A DNA stretch of 32,555 bases, from assembly GCA_023212695.1 (NCBI GenBank), contig JALCCG010000206.1:5490-38044 (forward strand), read 5' to 3'. Position numbers and translations under genes: made by a program. This document shows positions 9,420 to 20,400 of this stretch, one piece after another. Origin of the DNA: Sporisorium sorghi (lineage: Eukaryota; Basidiomycota; Ustilaginomycetes; Ustilaginales; Ustilaginaceae). The number at the start of each line of letters is the position of its first letter. Positions within the stretch are counted from its first letter, which is position 1. The notes under the pieces are model-generated. The model saw only the letters and a list, made by a program, of their open reading frames with translations. It did not search any database and was not told the DNA's origin.

Positions 9420-10073
9420 GGAATTGACTCACACGTGATCCTATCGACCTTTCCGACATCTTTGCTCTGTCGAGATCCTTCTCTCTTTCGCTGCAGTTGA
9501 TTCATGTGATTCGTGTGATGTATGTGATGGACTGTATGGTATCTTCGTTGGCCGAGTCGAATCACTTTCTCAAACCTTAACCTTCTTGGGCTGTGACCGA
9601 GAGGCACTTCCCCTGTCAGCTGAGCCAAAGTCATTTGTCTGAAGTCTTCTGCTCAGCCAGCTGCTGAGCGTGAGTCCTGGCTGAGTCTTGGACTGTGCTG
9701 GCAAACTCGATCGAAGGCGTCTCAAGGCCGTCGCAGCGTTGGCCAAGCGCAGAGAGGTACGGATTACAAAAAGTCGCCTTCAGGGTCCCCCATTTTTGGC
9801 AGCCGCTTCTCAAAATTCCCGTCGCGGCAAGCTTCTCAACAACTTCTTCCCTCGCTTCATCTCCGATCGCTCACCACCCTCCTTCTCTTCCGCACTCACC
9901 TCCCTCAACATCCTCAGCACCGTAAAGACCCTCAGCACCTTCAGCTTCCGCATTTGCATCTGCCTTGCAGCCATCATCGTCTCACATTCGACACCCTCAC
10001 TGGCCTGGCCTTTCGAAACACGGAGGCGAGGTTGGCCTCCACAACGCGCCGACACTACTGAAGAGATCTCGCC
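9420..10073. other. Tandem intergenic region before the histone deacetylase gene
   Basis: The region lies between the PP2A-activator stop and the deacetylase ATG, both on the plus strand. The 200 bases before 10074 are C/T-rich with repeated cctcagcacc-like units, as expected of a smut 5' leader. No gene, TATA box or RNA gene is recognisable. Confidence 0.5.
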
Positions 10074-12485
10074 ATGTCAGACTCGTTGCGTTCGCCTGCC
10101 ATTCCTCGCAGGGACGAGCCGATCGAGATCGACGACGAAGATGATGACGTCTCAGTCATGCCACCCGTTAATCACGCGGCGGCACAATCTACCTCTGCCT
10201 CTCTGCGCGAGATCACACCCGCCATCTCGGTCAACACAGAGTCCACAAGCAGCAACGATCTCATCAACGGGGTTGGCAATGTCGGCGTCGACTCCCAATC
10301 CTCTTTGGATAGATACCGTACCGGCTACGTCTACTCCTCCGACATGATGCTGCATGTCAACCCCATCGACCGCGATCATCCAGAGAGGCCCTTGCGTATC
10401 TGGAAGATTTACCTCAAGTTCAAGCACAGGGACCTCTTCTCACGCATGAAGCGGATCCCAATTCGGGAGGTGACCGAAGACGAGGTCAAGATGGTTCACG
10501 ATCAGGGAATATGGGATGGCGTGAAACAGTCGGCGCGTAAGTTGATTCTGGTTGGAAGTGCGGCTTCATCTTGCTCCATGACTCGCCAACGACTCACGTC
10601 TTCTTTGGTTCCCCCGGACTCGAACCAGGCGTGCATCCGGACCTTTTGAAAGAGCAAGTCCTGATGCTCGAGAGCACCAGCTCTCTCTACGTCAACGAGC
10701 ATTCTGCCTACGCTGCACGACTTTCTTGTGGTGGTGCCATCGACTTATGCGACGCCGTGGCATCCGGCCGCATCCAAAATGGATTTGCCATCGTGAGGCC
10801 CCCCGGCCACCACGCAGAGCCCCACAAGAGCATGGGCTTCTGCCTCTTCAACAACGTCGCCGTCGCCACGCGCCATGTGATGCGACAACACGACCATATC
10901 AACAAGGTGCTCATCCTCGATTGGGACGTGCATCACGGCAACGGCACACAAAAGGCATTCGAGAACGACGCGGACGTGCTTTACGTCTCGCTCCATCGCT
11001 ACGACGAGGACGGCAGCTTCTATCCTGGCTCCACCTACGGCAACTACACGAGCGTCGGTACGGGACAGGGCGAGGGCAAATCGGTCAACGTACCGTGGCC
11101 CACTCAGGGTATGGGCGACGCCGACTATCTATATGCCTTCCATCATCTCGTCATGCCCATCGCCCACGAGTTCAAGCCAGACCTCGTCATCGTTTCCGCC
11201 GGCTTTGATGCAGCCGACGGTGATCCAATCGGGCTCAACAGAGTCTCGCCGGGAGGCTTTGCGCAAATGACGCACCAGCTCACCTCGCTTTGCCAGGGCA
11301 AAGTCGCCGTGGTGCTCGAAGGTGGCTACAACCCGGAAGCTGTGGCCAGCAGCGCTCTCGCTGTTACGGAAGTGCTCTTGTCCCTCAACACGGCTGAGCC
11401 ACGCGAGACGGTGGCCAGCCACATTGCCGCGAGCACTGTCCGCCAAGTTATGCGCCACCACAAGCGATACTGGCCTTCGCTTCACGTGCCGGACCTCGAA
11501 GCTGATGACGTGAATTCAGCTGCCGCCAACCCGCCTCCTTCTGTCGACGTGGTCGAGTTGCTCACGGCCTATCGCAATACGGTCGTTTCGGATGAGTACG
11601 ACCTGTTCGAGGTGCCGCTCAAAGCCACGCCCTATCACGCTTTCAGCGGACATGCGTTGTGTTCCGAGGGCATCCTGGACAGATTCTCCACCGTCATTTT
11701 CTTCGTGCACGACATGGGCAACTGGCGCTCCGAGCGGCCGCGATCGACGTCGAGCCGGGGCCAGGAAGCGATGCTGCTCGTCGATGCATCAAAGTGCGTC
11801 ATGGAGTACGCTCGGTCGCGCGGCTACGGTCTGGTCGACGTCAACATTGTGCGGCAGTTCTCGGCGACCAAGCAAGTACTGCCCGAAGGTTCCTCCCGAG
11901 AAGTGAATCAGCACGGCGATGTCGATGGCATGACGAAAGCACTTGAAGCAACGGCGTTCCTCTGGGACAACATTATTTCGCTGGCCAGGTCCTCGAAAGG
12001 GCCTTGCGACGTGGTCTTGATGGGACTCGGAACCGGTTGCAATGCTTTGACGGCCATCATCGACGCAAAGGATGCCAAGTCGCGCGTCAAGGCCATCGTC
12101 AACGTGGTAGGCTACAACAAGATGCCCAGCATCTCGGTGGCTGCGGACCTCGAGAAGAAGAAATGGTACTACAAGACGACCAAGGTGCTTGCGCCGGCCG
12201 ACCACCGACATTTGCTCGAACGAGGCGATAGTGCGCCGCTCAAGAGGTATGGCAGGATCACGCCAGTTCGTAAGTATTTGATAGCTCGTTTGACTTGCAA
12301 TGCACAAGGGCCGACACACGCTGACTTTGAACGGCAACGTCTTCTCCTCTTCCTGACCACCATCATCGACAGACGACATGGCGCCGATCAACATGCTCAG
12401 CGCGAGCATGGCCAACATCGAGGCATTCATCGACAAGAAGCTGGCTGCCGCCAAGCGATCCTCGGCCGCCAGCTTTGTTGCTTGA
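10074..12485 (+). CDS. clr3: Class II histone deacetylase, Hda1/Clr3 type, with C-terminal Arb2 domain
   Basis: Exons 10074-10536, 10629-12269 and 12373-12485 give 738 residues. The deacetylase core has the charge-relay pair His215-His216 (RPPGHHAEPHKSMGFC), zinc ligands Asp254 and His256 (DWDVHHGNGTQ) and Asp348 (SAGFDAADGDP), then LEGGYN. From about residue 490 an Arb2-type domain follows (YHAFSGH, STVIFFVHDMGNWR, VVLMGLGTGCNAL), the usual layout of fungal Hda1/Clr3. The N-terminus (1-100) is acidic and disordered. The first junction gives QSARVHPDLLKEQ, restoring the conserved IPIREVTEDEVKMVHDQGIW segment; the last exon gives PVHDMAPINML to the stop. The expected role is nuclear deacetylation of H3/H4 and gene silencing. 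All catalytic residues are intact, so it should be active. Its 3' end faces the membrane-protein gene across 431 bases. Confidence 0.94.
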
Positions 12486-12916
12486 TGAAGCGCCCCATTC
12501 GCTGCTCTCCGATACCTCTTATACCAGAGCAATAGCAGCAGAAAACGACTCGCCTCCGCTTTTGTCACCTTTTCCTCTGTCTGGTCAATCCCAATTCCCA
12601 TTCAATTGCCCAGCAGACCAACTTGAACCGAAATGCAGGTCTCTAGCTCGTCTCGACGTCGAGCGCGGGCACAAACAGGCAGACTCGTGTCCAGATGACA
12701 ACGACAATGAACGTGATGCGGATTGAAACCTGAGAACAGCAGACAAAGCAGAGCGACAAGGGAGACAAGGAAAGGAGAGTGCAGGCAAAACGAGCGTAGA
12801 AAACGAATGTGAGTAGGTCACGGTGACCATCTAGAGTTGAGGTTAAGGGTCGGGATGGCTATGAGAGAAAGCCACCCTCCAAGGATCGATATCGATAGAC
12901 CGTTGTAGTGCTTGAG
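12486..12916. other. Convergent intergenic region
   Basis: Shared 3' region of the deacetylase (+) and the membrane-protein gene (-). It contains no recognisable gene or repeat. Open frames here are short and arginine/serine-rich in composition, without family features. Confidence 0.5.
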
Positions 12917-15310
12917 CTAGTCGAGTTCGGCGAGCGATGCTCGCTGCTGCTGCTGCTGCTGCTGCTGCGGAGGCGATGCTGCAGCGATCGCTCTGCCAAA
13001 GTGGCGCTTTCGCATCTTCAGCGCGCCAAGCTCGTGAGTAACGGCGCGACGCTGGTGTCGCTTGACAACATCCTCGACGTAGGCATCGACGGGCAACGAC
13101 CTCGGATAGTTGTTGAAGCTGACCGTGGAGGTCGACGTTGCTTTAGCCTTTTCGCTGGTCGTAGTGGCGGCAGAGGTAGACGAAGAAGCCGGCAAGTCCT
13201 TGGCGCCGAGGTTGGCCTTGTAGATGGAAGTGGGCTCGTCCGTGCTAGATCCCGACGGAGCGACGATCTCCCTCCACACGATGACGCCGACGATGATGCC
13301 GACCAAGGAGACGATGGCAATCACGCCCATCACGATGAGCTTCTTCCTGCCGCTCGCCATGCTTGTCATCCAGGCTCTGCTGCCGTCCTCAAGCTTGTGC
13401 GAGCCGGCCGTCTTTTGCGCCATAGAGAAGCGACGCCAGAACTTGGCGCCTTCGCCGTTGGTGTCCCACTCGGCTCCTTCACCGCCTGCGCCGAGGAACT
13501 GCGACTTTCGCGGGTGGTCCGGCTTCTCGAAGTCGTTTTGCAGACCCTGCACGCGCGGCGCAGGAGGAGCACCCGGAACCACGGGAGCCGGCATGCGCAT
13601 CTGCTGACCACCCTGATGCGGCGGTGGTGCATTGGCATGGTGGGAAGCGCCGTGGTTGCTTCCGGTGAGCATGGCCATGCTTCTTCGGAAAAACGATTGG
13701 CGCTTCTGTCCCGGCTGGGATCGCGATGCATTGGGAGGCGCGCCAGAGCCATTGCCGGGGGGGCCCGCCTGGGGCCCACCGCCGAACATGGCCATGGATC
13801 TGCGGAAGATGGACTGGCGCTTGGGAGGACCAGGAGCGTCCGAAAAGGAAGGACCATAGGCGCCATTGGGTCCTGGAGGACCTCTTGCTTTGGGGCCATT
13901 CAAGCCTTGTGGGCCGGGCCCTCGGTGCATGTTGCTGTTTGGTGGCGGCCTCATACCCGGACCGGCTTGAAGCGAAGAGGGATGGTTGGGGCCATTGTAA
14001 GGTGGCTGCTGGTGGTGGTGGGGACCGCCGAATCCACGGGGAGCACCGGGCCCAGGTGGGCCAGCCTGGCCATAAGGCGAGGGCGCGCCTCTCTGCAGAA
14101 CATTGGGAGGAATCGGCCCTGGTCCCGGTCCCGGTCCAAAGTGGTGGTTGGGAGATGGCATGCCTGCGGGACCGTATCCTGGCGAGCGGAGAGGCGTAGC
14201 GCTGTTGGGAGTCGAAACAGATCCATGTTGGGAGCCCATGGGTGAGGGCATGCCACGTCCACTGTGCGGCGGCGGGCCAAAGTTCTGCTGCTGTTGAGCT
14301 CGCGCGATGTCGATGGGTGGAGGGACGGCATTGCGCGGTGGCGAGCGAGCCTGGGTGGCGTTGGGAGCGCGACTGTCGAAGTAGTCCTGCGGGGCGCCGC
14401 GCGGGTCAGGCGAAGGACCACGGTTGGCTGGTGCTCCGGCTGGCTCTGGATTGGGACTGGCGAGACCAAGTTGCTTAGTCAAGGCTGTTCGGGCGCTGAG
14501 CCGTTTTGACGAAGAGAGCGGATCAGCCGATCGCGAGGCCGGCTGGCTGTCTAGTGGTGCACCGGCGAAGCCGATGGTGCTGCCATGGCGCGATGTGCGG
14601 TCTGCGACGTTGTTGTCGACGGTGAGCCTGCTGTTCCTTCCGTCTTGCGATGTACTGAATGCATCGCTCCCTTGTCTACTCGATTTGAGTGCCATGAGTT
14701 TGAGCGAGGGAGGGTTCTGAGAAGCATGATCAGGAGGACGATGTCCGACGGCGACGGCGCGGTCTGTCCAGCTCTCGGGTCTGTCGGATGTCTGACTAAG
14801 GTGCGCCTTGTTCAGATCGGACTTTTTCGGCGCTGGACGACCATCGTCGCTGTCCGAATCCGACTCGGCATCGCTTCCGCCCAGCATACCAAGACCTAGA
14901 CCGAAAGCGCCCGAGTCACGGTCATGGCTGTGATCAAGGTGCTCTGAAGAGGCGCTCGCATAGCTGGGTCGATGGTTGGAAGGGCCAGCACCCGCATTGA
15001 CGGAAGCGGCGGCACGGCCGTCGTCGACCTTGGTGTTGTGGGAAAAGGTGATGCTTTTGCGCTGAGCCGGGAGGGCGTTGGACTGGTTGGTAGATCGCAG
15101 ACCGTTGGCGTCCATGTCGTTGGCGGGACGACCGTGCAATTTGAGCTGACTCGCTTTGCGCGCGAGTTCACGACGGCGTGGATCGGACGATTCCAGGTCT
15201 TTGGGATCGTAGAGATACTTGTCGTAGATGCTAACGACACGAGAATCGCGAGGATTCATGGAAAAGGCTATGCTTGACATGGATTCGCCTGCCCAGGCTG
15301 ATGGCGCCAT
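12917..15310 (-). CDS. Pro/Gly-rich single-pass membrane protein with repeated RQS-FRRSMAM motif, function unknown
   Basis: A single exon encodes 797 residues; ATG 15310 opens the frame and a second in-frame ATG lies ten codons on. I do not recognise the family. The N-terminus has a short conserved-looking block (SRVVSIYDKYLYDPKDLES). A long disordered Ser-, then Pro/Gly/His-rich region follows (about 60-490). The motif RQS(I/F)FRRSMAM occurs at 498-508 and 537-547, 39 residues apart, and a degenerate copy FWRRFSMA at 624-631. One transmembrane helix follows at about 657-679 (KKLIVMGVIAIVSLVGIIVG), then a 118-residue tail. The tail has a Ser/Thr/Ala patch, a basic segment (KMRKRHFGR) and eight Gln. 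There is no signal peptide, so the long N-terminal part is probably cytosolic. KRQS and RRFS fit the PKA site pattern. It could be a cell-wall-stress or polarity membrane protein, but that is a guess. Confidence 0.85.
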   Translation of the reverse strand: MAPSAWAGESMSSIAFSMNPRDSRVVSIYDKYLYDPKDLESSDPRRRELARKASQLKLHGRPANDMDANGLRSTNQSNALPAQRKSITFSHNTKVDDGRAAASVNAGAGPSNHRPSYASASSEHLDHSHDRDSGAFGLGLGMLGGSDAESDSDSDDGRPAPKKSDLNKAHLSQTSDRPESWTDRAVAVGHRPPDHASQNPPSLKLMALKSSRQGSDAFSTSQDGRNSRLTVDNNVADRTSRHGSTIGFAGAPLDSQPASRSADPLSSSKRLSARTALTKQLGLASPNPEPAGAPANRGPSPDPRGAPQDYFDSRAPNATQARSPPRNAVPPPIDIARAQQQQNFGPPPHSGRGMPSPMGSQHGSVSTPNSATPLRSPGYGPAGMPSPNHHFGPGPGPGPIPPNVLQRGAPSPYGQAGPPGPGAPRGFGGPHHHQQPPYNGPNHPSSLQAGPGMRPPPNSNMHRGPGPQGLNGPKARGPPGPNGAYGPSFSDAPGPPKRQSIFRRSMAMFGGGPQAGPPGNGSGAPPNASRSQPGQKRQSFFRRSMAMLTGSNHGASHHANAPPPHQGGQQMRMPAPVVPGAPPAPRVQGLQNDFEKPDHPRKSQFLGAGGEGAEWDTNGEGAKFWRRFSMAQKTAGSHKLEDGSRAWMTSMASGRKKLIVMGVIAIVSLVGIIVGVIVWREIVAPSGSSTDEPTSIYKANLGAKDLPASSSTSAATTTSEKAKATSTSTVSFNNYPRSLPVDAYVEDVVKRHQRRAVTHELGALKMRKRHFGRAIAAASPPQQQQQQQQRASLAELD
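12944..12967 (-). repeat. CAG trinucleotide repeat coding for polyglutamine
   Basis: Eight CTG units on the plus strand read as CAG in the minus-strand gene and encode eight Gln near the C-terminus of the membrane protein. Pure codon use suggests a recently or frequently changing microsatellite. Confidence 0.95.
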
Positions 15311-16086
15311 GTTGGGGTGGCAGGCAGAGCAGACTTAGCGGGAGGGAGGGCAGGAGCACAGAAGGCTTGCCGATGATGGAGAGCAACTGATGATCGATGT
15401 CGGCGATCGAAGGAGGGCAAAGATGAAGACGAAAGAGTGTATGAAGCCACCAGGGCTTTCGACGAGAAGATAGTGATTGATGCGATTCCTGGGTGGTTAG
15501 CGGGCGAGTCGTCGAAGCAGAGAAACGACCTGTGTCAAGGGCAGATGGGGTGGTGGATGGAGTCGCGCCGAAAGAGTGTGCTTGTCCGTGTGTGATTGGG
15601 GCGAGAGTGAACGACAGTTGGATCCAACGAGAGCAAAGAGCGTGTAGAAAGAGTGAAATGTTCAAAGATGAGGCAAGAGGAAGAGCCAAGAAGATGGAGG
15701 TGTGGAAAGGGACGACGGCACGGCGACGGCGAAGGGGAGTGCAACAATCCAAAAGCCAGAGTAGGTCGCGTGCATCCAAAAGGGTCGCATTCGATACTGT
15801 ACGAACAAAAAGGCCAAGCTTGACCGGCTCGGAGTGTCTTTGACGCACGCCGTCCGCCTTGCCTCGCCTTTTTTCTTTTCAATTGCCCCTCATGATCCGT
15901 CGTCTGCTGCCCCTTCCTTGACAGAAGCGCCCTTTTCTGTCACTTTCAACGGCTGTCCCGAGTGTCGTTCGCAGCAGTCGCTCGCGAATAAATGTCATGG
16001 TCACGCAACAGCGGTTGTGATACACACAGGGGGCAATTGCAGCACAGCTTGCTTGCTAGAACCACTCCAAGGTGGGAAAAAGAAAA

Positions 16087-16108
16087 AGAGAGAGAGAGAG
16101 AGAGAGAG
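16087..16108. repeat. (AG)n microsatellite
   Basis: Eleven uninterrupted AG units in the divergent upstream region of the membrane-protein gene and upa1, preceded by an A-rich stretch. Confidence 0.95.
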
Positions 16109-16323
16109 TGAGGCAGTCGCTTCTGCCGAACTCGAGCCAGACACTGGCGCCGTGCCCTTCGATTCACGACTCGGGCAGGCTGCATGAACTGCATGCCGCG
16201 TGTGTGCGTGCGGTGCGTGCTGAGCATGCGCATCGCGACTCGAGATCCGTAATTTTTTCCTGCTTGAAAAATTTAAAAAAAAAAAATTAATGAGGAAAAG
16301 TCCACCATCTGCTCGACATCGCA

Positions 16324-16347
16324 ACGACGACGACGACGACGACGACG
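16324..16347. repeat. (ACG)n microsatellite
   Basis: Eight ACG units in non-coding sequence of the divergent upstream region. Confidence 0.95.
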
Positions 16348-17169
16348 TTGACAAAGAATGCCTTGAAAGATGCTTCTCTTTGCACGTTGCCAGGATGGTT
16401 GTTGCTGAGATTCGGCCTTGCTCTCCAAAGAGTCGAGTGTCCGTATGAAAGCTTCTCTGTCTGGTCGCTTTGCTATGTATGAGTAGAAAAGAAATCTCTC
16501 TCTCACGCTTTGACTTCGTTTGCTATGGTCGCATCCATCTAGCTTGCATTCTGTCAGTAGCTTTCTGGTCGCTCTTCCTCGACACGGGCCGCTGATAGCA
16601 ATCCGCAAGCGAGCCTGCGAGAATCGACGCCGTGACCGTCCTCTGATTGTAGGCGGCGGACCGTCGGTTCAGCAACGCATCCCACTGTTTAGCCACAGCA
16701 ATGGTCTCTACAATAAGTTAATGTTGCTCTCTCGCTTGCTTCTGAAATTAGCAGCAACAAGATGCTCACAATTCGACGATCTCCGGTGCAACTCATACCA
16801 TGAGGAGGGCGGTTGTTGCTGTCTTTGTTGGCGCCGAGGCGCATGGGTTCATCTGCGTTTAAAAATAACACTTGGAATCAATGGCAGCTGGGAAATTTTG
16901 TCTCTTTTTGCATCTTGGCAATCGCTTCCCTTCTCCTGCGAATCTTACCGATCGTCGAAGATCTGGCGGTCCTTGTTCTATCGAGGCCACCCGCATCATC
17001 TCGGCACACGCTGGGCTCGCAGGTTCTCGACGCTAAGTTAGCAGAGGCTAGAAGGAAGGTCAAGAAGATCATACACGAAGCAGCGCTCCTCGCTTATGCA
17101 CTTCAGCAACGCTGGCAGCTCGCCTGTGGTCGTGTTGGTCTCAGAAAGAGAGAAAAAAAAAATATAAAA

Positions 17170-17191
17170 AAATAATAATAATAATAATAAT
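17170..17191. repeat. (AAT)n microsatellite
   Basis: About seven AAT units directly after an A-rich tract (about 17151-17170), some 215 bases upstream of the upa1 start codon. It is among the most AT-rich points of the window outside the homopolymers and could be a nucleosome-poor promoter element; that is inference. Confidence 0.9.
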
Positions 17192-17406
17192 ATTCCTCGC
17201 GTGTCGGGTTGATGCCGTGGAATGCGTGCTGTGCAGTTCTTACATAATCATGACACATTGCCACAGACCAACACTTTCAAAAAGCCACGCTTTCGAGCTG
17301 TGTGCCACACGCAGGTCAACTTGGCAGTGTCGTGTGGAGTGTCATTTCATCCATTCGACAACCATTCTTCCTAGTCGATCAAAGCTGCCCTGTGGCCACG
17401 GCCGAC

Positions 17407-20400
17407 ATGACGCAACCGGATCCTCTGACCGCCGGTCATGGCGAAGGCGACAACGCATCGACACACGATGTCTGGGCTAGTGTTGCAAGCTCGTCTTCCA
17501 CCCAAGAAGAGCCGACTCGGTCTCGCTTGGATAACGCCAACGGAGGTGCGAGCGCTAGCATGCATGCTCCAGCCCAGGTCAAGGCCAGCTATGCCGCTCA
17601 ATCGTTCAACGATGCCTCTGGCTTTCCGTCTACAGGCTTGACGGCTAGACTGACTCGCGACAACTCTTCCTTTGGCTCAAAAGTCTCTGGCAACGGCAGC
17701 GAGGCTCGTAGACCCAAATTCGCGCCCTACGAAGCCGAAAACCTTTGGGCCTCTTCATCCTCTTCTTCCCAGCCATCCAAGACTTCGCAAAGCTCTCTAT
17801 CCCCCAATGCGTCCGTCTTCAAGCCATCGCGAATCGTACAAGGGACATCTCAGCCCGCCGCCAGCTCGCACGATTTCGAGGACCCGCTCACCAGCGCATG
17901 CAGCTCCCACACTTCTTCGCCTCAGGTTCAGCATACTCCCATCGATCATGATCAGCAGGAACAGTCCGAAATGTTGGCGAATGGCAACGTGCATCAGGGC
18001 GACGACACTGTTCGACAAGATCATGACACCAAAGATGCAGCCACCCAACCCGAGACACACGAATCGACGGCATCGAACGCCGCCGAAAGTGACGATGAGG
18101 ACGACTTTGTGTACCCTGGAACCGGCAACTCTCAAGACAGCCCAGCGGCGGACCAAGACGAGCCTGAAGCCTCCTCTGCCTCTGGAAAGGCTGGCTCCCA
18201 GGGACCGGCGTTCACCGAGGATCAACAGCCTGCTTCTAATATTGAAGCTCCAAAGCAAGACGAAATCTCCGATGTTGCTACCGATAGAGAACAACCCGCA
18301 GCTTCCTCTTCGGTGGTCGAACAAGCGGCAAAGATTGACTACGACACTCTGGCCGAGCTTTGCAGTCGTGGCACCCTCGCTGACCTGCAATCCTTCTTCC
18401 AGGCGGCCTGTTCCAGCTCGGCTCAAGCAAGCGGCATCTCGATGTTTGCCCTTTCCAACGACCCAAATCCGAGCAATGGCCTTGTGCCACTCCACTTTGC
18501 TGCCAAGGAGGGCCAGACTGACATTGTCCGCTGGCTCATCACTGAAGCAGGCGCTATTGTCGGGATGGAGGATCGCGAAGGCGAAACACCCCTTCACAAA
18601 GCTGCCATGGCAGGCAGGCTTTCCGTCTCTTCCGTGCTCCTGTCCCACGGAGCCGATGCCAACGCAAAAGACACCGACGGCTGGACTGCGCTGCACAATG
18701 CCTGCAGTCGTGGCTATCTTGATCTCGTTCGTCTTCTCATCGACCGTGGCGGCGCTCACATCGACATTCAAGGCGGTAGAGGTGCATGGACGCCCCTCAT
18801 GAATGCCGCTTCCAAAGGTCACCTGCCCGTCGTGCGCCATCTCACCGCAAAATATCACGCCGATCCATTCGTGCGCAATGCCGCAGGCGAAACTGCCTTT
18901 GACGTCGCAGCGGCCACTTTCGAAGTCTACATCTGCGAAGTTCTCGAGCGCTACGAGGCAGAACGATGGAACGCGTCCAAGTACACCTCTTCGATCAACT
19001 CTCACCCTGGCCGAATCATTCCAGGCCGCGGGCCATACGAGCCGCTCGCCTTGCATACGACCGTCCCCGTCATCTTGCACGAGAACCAGCGCCTCGATAC
19101 GCGTCTCCAGACGCTCGCCATGAACGGTGGCAAGCCACGCTGGAGCTCTTCAAGTGCAGCCCGTGCTCACAAGCCCGATCGACGTTCGCCCAGCTCCATG
19201 CCGCCAGGACCTTTAGCGCCCAGTCGTACGCGTCACGCGCCCATGCGCCAAGATGACGTGGGCCTCCCAACGCGCTCGCTTCCGTACAAATTGCGTCTGC
19301 GTACTCGCGTAGGCCCTGCCGCCGCCCGTAGACGAGCCGCAGCTCTCGCAGCGCAGCGCTCATCCCACGCGCAAAACAGTCACGAGGATGACATGGCAAG
19401 CACACCTACGCCCGAGTCTGTGCTACAAGCTCAGCGCGCCAGCCAAGCTGCCAACGGCAACTCTTCCCAAGGCGCTGAAGAGGAGACTTCCCACTTTTGG
19501 CTGTGCGAGTGGCAGTTGGACACTACCCATCCGTTGGTAGATGTCGAGCATGGCTGGCAGTATGCACAGTCGTTCGATGCGCTCGACGACAAATGGTCGT
19601 CGCAGCCACCGCCTCCCCTCGAACGATTGCTCGAAGGGCGTGGCCTCAGTGCTTCCGTGACGCGAGCTCTCACTGGCGGAGCGGGTCTGGCAAACGCGCA
19701 GGCCGACCAAGAAGCCTCTTCCAGCGGATGGGTCCGCCGAAGACGATGGATTCGCGTTCTGCGACGTCGCCTCGACATCGAGTTCGGCGATGACCTGGAA
19801 GCGTGCGAGGGTGTTGGTTCTGCCGGGATCGAGCATTTGGTCTCCAGCAGCGATTCTGATGCGCACGGAAGTGGTAGCCATGGATTGTCGACTGCTGCGA
19901 TCATGGCTGCCCAAGAAGCCGCCAAGCTCGAGTGCTCCCAGCTCGGCCCTGATGCGGACTATGTCAGTCGAGCGAAAGCCCTTGCTGGGTCCAGCGCAGC
20001 CTCTGGCGCCACACCTGCCGATGCGCTCGGCGATGACCGCGACGAACTCGCGAGGCGCATCGCTCGTCTCGTCATGGCCATCACAGAGCTTCGAGCGGCC
20101 TTTGAAGATGATGACGTCGAGCGAAGAAGTCGAGCGGAAGAGCTGCGCAAGGAGTACACTCTGCAGCTGGGTCAGTTGCGAGAGGCCACCGGTCTGGATG
20201 AGGACGAGGACGAGGATGCGGCCGATGATGACGATGACGAGTTCATCTATCCCAACTCTTACAAGGACGACGGCGCGTCTGTCTTTACTCGGCTCGTCAA
20301 CGCAGAAACCTCCGGTACGCTCTCTCGACCTCCCATCTCGCAGCGTCAGAGCAGCGCTGCAACTTTGCTGCGCAGCAGCGTCGCGCCATCCGAGGCCGGG

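Larger units (their letters stand above)
15311..17406. promoter_or_regulatory. Divergent 2.1-kb upstream region of the membrane-protein gene and upa1
   Basis: No gene is recognisable. The region holds an (AG)n run at 16087-16108, an (ACG)n run at 16324-16347, A-rich patches at about 16264-16288 and an AAT repeat at about 17170-17191. The part from 15311 to about 15850 should be leader and promoter of the minus-strand gene; from about 17193 to 17406 that of upa1. An open frame at about 16840-17175 could encode a hydrophobic helix, but it ends in a low-complexity Lys run and has no family features, so I do not call it. Confidence 0.5.

Noticed and set aside
12908..14245. A 445-codon plus-strand frame opposite the membrane-protein gene
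   Set aside because: It starts with polyleucine from the CAG/CTG repeat and has an Arg-rich, domain-free translation. The opposite strand gives a protein with a clean membrane helix and repeated motif.
16140..16190. A B-box-like cttcgattc in the region upstream of upa1
   Set aside because: No A box or cloverleaf can be drawn around it on either strand.
16813..17175. A possible small membrane protein upstream of upa1
   Set aside because: It has one hydrophobic stretch, but the frame lacks an ATG until about 16840 and ends in a Lys/Ile run from A-rich low-complexity sequence, with no family resemblance.
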